Source: JANRLJ01 sp034437895
GTDB taxonomy: Bacteria > Chloroflexota > Anaerolineae > Aggregatilineales > Phototrophicaceae
Direction of reading: 5' to 3'
Assembly: GCA_034437895.1 (NCBI GenBank)
Contig: DAOTTO010000606.1
Coordinates: 1-9,168, forward strand
DNA: 9,168 nucleotides
The notes under the pieces are model-generated. The model worked only from the letters and a program-made list of their open reading frames with translations, did no database searches and had not been told where the DNA came from. The position numbers were made by a program, and so were the translations under genes. Numbering within the stretch: position 1 is the first letter of the stretch; each line of letters opens with the position of its first letter. Positions 6,511-9,168 of the stretch are shown here, piece by piece.

Positions 6511-6604
6511 ATGTGGCAAACATGGTCAAAGTGTGAAACAAGCGTAAATTATGTGTAAAACGGCATCACTATTTCGTAATCCAATGATTACGGCAATCTG
6601 AGGA

Positions 6605-7621
6605 TTACTTTTCGTCGTCTTTTTTGCGCCGACCACCGATAAAATTCCCGAACATCCCGCCCACAACATCGCCAAAACCGGGCGCTTTGCTCTCTAATTT
6701 TTCGTCATCCTGCCAGCGATTGTTATGACGGCGGTTGACCCAAGTCTCAAATTCTTTGGAAGATTCTTCGACAGCGGCTTCCAGTGCGGCTTGATCTTTA
6801 CTGGCGATTAAGCCGCGAAAGTTGCGAAGTGTGGCGATCATGTCATCGGTGTAGCGTAACAAATCGGTGCTGCTGTTGATCCAAACATCCCGTAAATCGT
6901 CAGGATGCGTATCCATCAAAACATGCGCCAACATCCCAAAGGACGGATTTGTTAGTCGCTGGGCATCCATCCAACCGGGGTTCTGGCTCATCATATAAAA
7001 GTACGCCGCACCAATCAGCGACGGCAGCCCTTCCATACCGGCGGCGAGACCGTCATGTTCGGCAGGGTCAAGATAATGCGGACGCGCTCCCAAAATACGG
7101 GCGAAATCCGCCGCCAATTCAACTGCTTCTTTGGCACACGTCACCGAAGGCATAAGCATCATTGAGCCATTATCGAAAAAGTCGTCAGTCGCCCGTTCTG
7201 GTTCGTCCACCCCTTCAAACAAATACTTGGGATTCACAATCGGTCTGATACACACCTGATGTGCGCTCGATGGTAAATACTGCTTGCCCCATTCGAGGGC
7301 TTTTTGATTCAACGGTGTCGCATCCAGCACCACAGCACCAGCCCGCAACGAAGACGCGATATAGTCATAGGTATTTTTCGTCTCGCCATAAGGGGTGACT
7401 ATGACGACAATATCCTTACCCTTAACGGCATTTTCCGATTGGGCAACTGTTTCACCCACTGCGCCCATTTTTTGCGCCGTTTTCATGCGCGGCGTGGCGC
7501 TGTCATATCCAGTAACTTTAAATGTATGCGCTCCGCCTTTTTGATTCTGCCGCTTAAGCGCCAACCCCATCGAGACACCCGTCCGTGCCAGCCCTAAAAT
7601 CGCTACTGCTACGTCTGCCAT
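6605..7621 (-). CDS. Prephenate-dehydrogenase-like NAD(P)-binding protein
   Basis: A 338-residue protein resembling the TyrA/6-phosphogluconate-dehydrogenase-like fold. The N-terminal Rossmann strand reads VAVAILGLARTGVSMGLALK (4-23); the glycine motif is GLARTG rather than GxGxxG. VTGYD (37-41) is the end of the second strand, with the acidic residue typical of NAD preference. IVVIVTPYGETKNTYDYI (71-88) and AGAVVLDATPLNQKALEW (95-112) fit the rest of the nucleotide domain. The helical C-terminal domain has a TyrA-like EHDGLAAGMEGLPSLIGAAY (188-207). The HPM-type catalytic His motif of prephenate dehydrogenases is not seen; RPIVNPKYLFEG (126-137) occupies that region. A true role in tyrosine synthesis is therefore doubtful. 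The end (about 290-338) is charged with a Gly-rich GDVVGGMFGNFIGGRRKK. ATG 7621 was chosen for GAGG at 7630-7633, 8 nt upstream. A TTG at 7654 would overlap the upstream stop. It is the last gene of a three-gene operon. Confidence 0.75.
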   Translation of the reverse strand: MADVAVAILGLARTGVSMGLALKRQNQKGGAHTFKVTGYDSATPRMKTAQKMGAVGETVAQSENAVKGKDIVVIVTPYGETKNTYDYIASSLRAGAVVLDATPLNQKALEWGKQYLPSSAHQVCIRPIVNPKYLFEGVDEPERATDDFFDNGSMMLMPSVTCAKEAVELAADFARILGARPHYLDPAEHDGLAAGMEGLPSLIGAAYFYMMSQNPGWMDAQRLTNPSFGMLAHVLMDTHPDDLRDVWINSSTDLLRYTDDMIATLRNFRGLIASKDQAALEAAVEESSKEFETWVNRRHNNRWQDDEKLESKAPGFGDVVGGMFGNFIGGRRKKDDEK

Positions 7622-7629
7622 TTTTAAAA

Positions 7630-7633
7630 CCTC
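7630..7633 (-). promoter_or_regulatory. Ribosome binding site deciding the TyrA-like gene start
   Basis: GAGG on the minus strand lies 8 nt before the ATG at 7621, inside the 29-nt gap after the HD gene. It supports starting there rather than at the TTG further upstream. Confidence 0.6.
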
Positions 7634-7650
7634 GTTTATTAAAATCCGAT

Positions 7651-8199
7651 TCAATTCGCATCGTCAGCCTGTTGCAGGCGTTTTAAGAGATGCACACACG
7701 GATGATCTTGCCATTGCGCCGCTTTATCCGCATGATGGGCGATCAGCCAGAGCGCACGATCAGACGCATCTGTCTCGGAAACTAATGCCACGCTCCATGC
7801 CGGATGCTGCTCCGCAACGACAAATGCCCTCTGCCAAAGATGGGCAGGATCGCCTTCGCTCCATTGCTGATAAATCGGCTTGGCAAAAGCGCGTACCAAG
7901 ACGGCAAGCGTTTTTTGCCAAATCGCCAGCGGATAGCGCGTCTTACCGACATCATGCAGCAGCGCGGCAAGGGCAAGGTCGGCAAAACCCACTTTACCGA
8001 TAGCGTCACCCTGCGACGATTCAAGTGTTAGTACATCACGTAGCACATTCAGGCTGTGCAACTGCTCGCTACGGCGCATCTGCTCAAACAATATCACCTG
8101 CTGCGGATTCAGATACACGACAGCAAGGGCATGATCGACAGGACGGGTAAAAGCAAATAATGCTCGTAAGCCTTGCCTGACCCGATTTGCTGCGGGCAT
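7651..8199 (-). CDS. HD-domain protein, probable metal-dependent phosphohydrolase
   Basis: A 182-residue protein with an HD-superfamily metal-binding pattern. His48 sits in QLHSLNVLRDV, His82-Asp83 in ALLHDVGKTRYP (79-90), His132 in AEQHPAWSVAL, and His155/His156 with Asp158 in LIAHHAD. The spacing matches HD proteins that hydrolyse phosphate esters or nucleotides, though the substrate cannot be inferred. A basic N-terminus (MPAANRVRQGLRALFAF) precedes it; no clear membrane segment is seen. ATG 8199 lies one base after the TAA of the protease gene, so translation is probably coupled. No good Shine-Dalgarno is visible. A longer reading to 8244 would overlap the upstream gene by 44 nt and adds an unconvincing low-complexity start. 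It is the middle gene of the M50-HD-TyrA-like operon. Confidence 0.8.
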   Translation of the reverse strand: MPAANRVRQGLRALFAFTRPVDHALAVVYLNPQQVILFEQMRRSEQLHSLNVLRDVLTLESSQGDAIGKVGFADLALAALLHDVGKTRYPLAIWQKTLAVLVRAFAKPIYQQWSEGDPAHLWQRAFVVAEQHPAWSVALVSETDASDRALWLIAHHADKAAQWQDHPCVHLLKRLQQADDAN

Positions 8200-8200
8200 C

Positions 8201-8836
8201 TTAAAAACCGAGCAAAAGCTGCTGGAAGAAAGACAGCGGCCCACCGATAATCATGCCTAAAAGATTAAAGTTGGGGCCCAAAAAGCTCAACATAATTAGG
8301 CCGAGCAGAAGATATTGGGTATTTTGTGCATTACGCTGCCAGGTATAGGCTAAATCGGGCGGGAGCAGCGCTAAGAGAATATGCCAGCCATCAATCGGGA
8401 AAAAGGGCAGCAGATTAAACAGGAACAAGATCAAGTTAAAACGCACGATCATAAACAAGATGAGCGCAAGTGCATCGGGCAAATCAGCCAAAAATAGGCG
8501 CAGCGGAATAGCAAAGATCGTGGCAACAAGCAGATTAGAAAATGGGCCCGCGGCGACGGCAGCCAGATAGCCCCAACGGGGGTTACGCATCCGGTTCGCC
8601 GAAATCGGCGCACTGCCCAGAATACCGAAGCCGATCAGGACAAACATCAGAAAACCCGGCCAATAAATATGCACCGTCGGATCAAGCGTAAGGCGGCCTT
8701 CACGGGCAGGCACAGGATCGCCCATCAGATGCGCCACGTAATTATGAGCAAATTCGTGAACCGTCATGCCGATGAGGACACCCAGCAAAATACCGAGTGC
8801 GAGTGTTGGAGTGAGGCTAGAGCCGTAAAGTAACAA
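8201..8836 (-). CDS. M50-family site-2-type membrane metalloprotease (YwhC-like)
   Basis: A polytopic membrane zinc metalloprotease of the small M50/site-2-protease group, which cuts substrates within the membrane. Read as 211 residues from a TTG at 8836. HEFAH (27-31) gives the zinc-binding HExxH in the first long hydrophobic segment (about 10-32). GRLTLDPTVHIYWPG (47-61) is the loop typical of the group. AAVAAGPFSNLL (92-103) follows. NLLPFFPIDG (141-150) carries Asp149, the third zinc ligand, in the NxxPxxPxDG motif. Roughly five to six hydrophobic segments are visible, with no PDZ or CBS domain. The TTG start is favoured by GGAG at 8844-8847, 7 nt upstream. Reading back to 8932 would place the -10 element inside the coding region. 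It is the first gene of a tight operon. Its natural substrate is not indicated. Confidence 0.85.
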   Translation of the reverse strand: MLLYGSSLTPTLALGILLGVLIGMTVHEFAHNYVAHLMGDPVPAREGRLTLDPTVHIYWPGFLMFVLIGFGILGSAPISANRMRNPRWGYLAAVAAGPFSNLLVATIFAIPLRLFLADLPDALALILFMIVRFNLILFLFNLLPFFPIDGWHILLALLPPDLAYTWQRNAQNTQYLLLGLIMLSFLGPNFNLLGMIIGGPLSFFQQLLLGF

Positions 8837-8843
8837 CGAAATT

Positions 8844-8847
8844 CTCC
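8844..8847 (-). promoter_or_regulatory. Ribosome binding site deciding a TTG start of the M50 gene
   Basis: GGAG on the minus strand is 7 nt before the TTG at 8836. No in-frame ATG exists between the probable promoter and the catalytic motif at a sensible place, so a rare TTG start is likely. Confidence 0.6.
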
Positions 8848-8878
8848 ATCCTTCGTATAATTTATGCGTGGTGGAAAA

Positions 8879-8907
8879 AGTATAGCATAGGCCAATTGGC
8901 TTCAGTA
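8879..8907 (-). promoter_or_regulatory. Extended -10 promoter candidate for the M50-HD-TyrA-like operon
   Basis: On the minus strand TGCTATACT (8879-8887) is an extended -10 element (TGn plus TATACT). The -35 position (8902-8907, TACTGA) is poor, which the extended -10 may offset. A start near 8872 would leave about 36 nt of leader before the TTG at 8836. Confidence 0.5.
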
Positions 8908-8974
8908 TGGGGGAGTCAAGACCTAAAAGCAAACACTTATTAAAAATTTAACATTCGGTCATTCTCATTTTATG

Positions 8975-9002
8975 CTAACATAGCGGCGGATTTGGGTATA
9001 AT
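8975..9002 (+). promoter_or_regulatory. Promoter candidate for the right-edge structured RNA
   Basis: CTAACA (8975-8980, 4 of 6 bases of the -35 consensus) lies 16 nt before a perfect TATAAT (8997-9002). Transcription would start near 9009 on the plus strand, about 40 nt before the structured segment. It is divergent from the M50 operon promoter. Confidence 0.5.
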
Positions 9003-9044
9003 CCACAATCATTATAGATAAAAGCACATAAATCATCCTTATAA

Positions 9045-9168
9045 CGGGGGTCAGCGACCCCATAGCTAAAGCTAGGGGCTTGTAGCAATGCAAGTCCGGC
9101 GCTGACCAGACTCAGCCAGGGGGAGCAATCCCTATCGGGCTACGTTAGTGGCAAGAGTTCAACGACCT
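9045..9168 (+). ncRNA. Structured non-coding RNA, candidate HEARO/omega-RNA (IscB-type), 3' end beyond window
   Basis: A multi-helix fold is directly readable. The closing stem GGTCAGCG (9049-9056) pairs perfectly with CGCTGACC (9100-9107). Inside it, CCCC-A-TAGC (9058-9066) pairs with GCTAGGGG (9071-9078) around loop TAAA, with one bulged A. CTTG (9079-9082) pairs with CAAG (9091-9094) around 8 nt. TCCGG (9095-9099) stays unpaired, making a three-way junction. After it, GACTC (9109-9113) can pair with GAGTT (9155-9159) and AGCC (9114-9117) with GGCT (9138-9141). An inner GGGA/TCCC stem (9121-9132) is capped by a GCAA tetraloop. I see no reading frame through it. The architecture and a likely adjoining gene off the edge recall HEARO RNAs, the omega-RNAs of IscB/IsrB elements. 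That identity is from memory of the family, not a search. Alternatives are an unknown cis-regulatory RNA or another mobile-element RNA. Confidence is about 0.8 for structure and 0.5 for family. Confidence 0.55.

Noticed and set aside
6575..6592. Hairpin CGTAATC / GATTACG after the TyrA-like gene as a terminator
   Set aside because: The stem is only 7 bp, AT-rich, and no T-tract follows on the minus strand.
8837..8932. Extension of the M50 protein to a TTG at 8932
   Set aside because: A good Shine-Dalgarno supports the TTG at 8836, and an extended -10 promoter lies inside the extension.
9045..9168. tRNA, riboswitch of a common class, RNase P, SRP RNA or group I/II intron at the right edge
   Set aside because: None of the diagnostic sequences of these classes that I know are present (for example T-loop, TPP or SAM core, RNase P GAGGAAAGTCC, group II GUGYG start).
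1..9168. CRISPR array
   Set aside because: No regularly spaced direct repeats of 20-40 nt were seen; the only tandem repeat is the coding 18-bp unit.

Overview
The window looks like chromosomal DNA from a free-living bacterium, most likely a Chloroflexota (Anaerolineae-like) member. This is an inference from protein style: a secreted Q/E/A/T/P-rich PDZ protein, a small M50 protease in operon with an HD protein, and a prephenate-dehydrogenase-like protein. No rRNA or tRNA is present to confirm it. Base composition is moderate, and nearly all genes lie on the minus strand.

Layout from left to right. (1) 1-300, minus: the N-terminal 100 codons of recX, running off the left edge. (2) 301-733: an AT-rich non-coding gap of 433 nt between divergent genes. 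(3) 797-1591, plus: an SDR-type NAD(P)-binding protein, the only complete plus-strand gene. It is convergent with (4) 1596-2711, minus: a PlsC-family acyltransferase with HX4E in place of HX4D and a long unrecognised C-terminal extension. (5) 2774-3466, minus: a winged-helix protein with a C-terminal beta-rich domain. (6) 3640-4953, minus: a WbpA-type UDP-N-acetylglucosamine 6-dehydrogenase with a near-consensus promoter. (7) 5165-6439, minus: a secreted protein with three PDZ-like modules and a Gly/Met/Asn repeat tail, followed by two tandem hairpin terminators. (8) 6605-8836, minus: a compact operon of M50 site-2-type protease, HD-domain protein and a prephenate-dehydrogenase-like protein. 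(9) 8837-9168: a divergent promoter region, then a strongly structured plus-strand RNA that runs off the right edge.

Functional reading. The left and middle parts are mostly housekeeping or cell-envelope functions: recombination control, phospholipid acylation, nucleotide-sugar oxidation for surface polysaccharide, and an exported PDZ protein. The M50-HD-TyrA-like operon is very compact (1-nt and 29-nt gaps), which suggests co-expression, but its shared role is unknown. Several starts were moved inward because a Shine-Dalgarno sequence or a promoter falls inside the longest open frame.

The most interesting element is the RNA at 9049-9168. It has an 8-bp closing stem around two hairpins (a three-way junction), then a second helix stack capped by a GCAA tetraloop. 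Its shape and edge position suggest a HEARO/omega-RNA of an IscB-type RNA-guided nuclease element, whose protein gene would lie beyond the right edge. The structure is read directly from the sequence. The family assignment is an inference that a covariance search and the next kilobase of sequence would settle.
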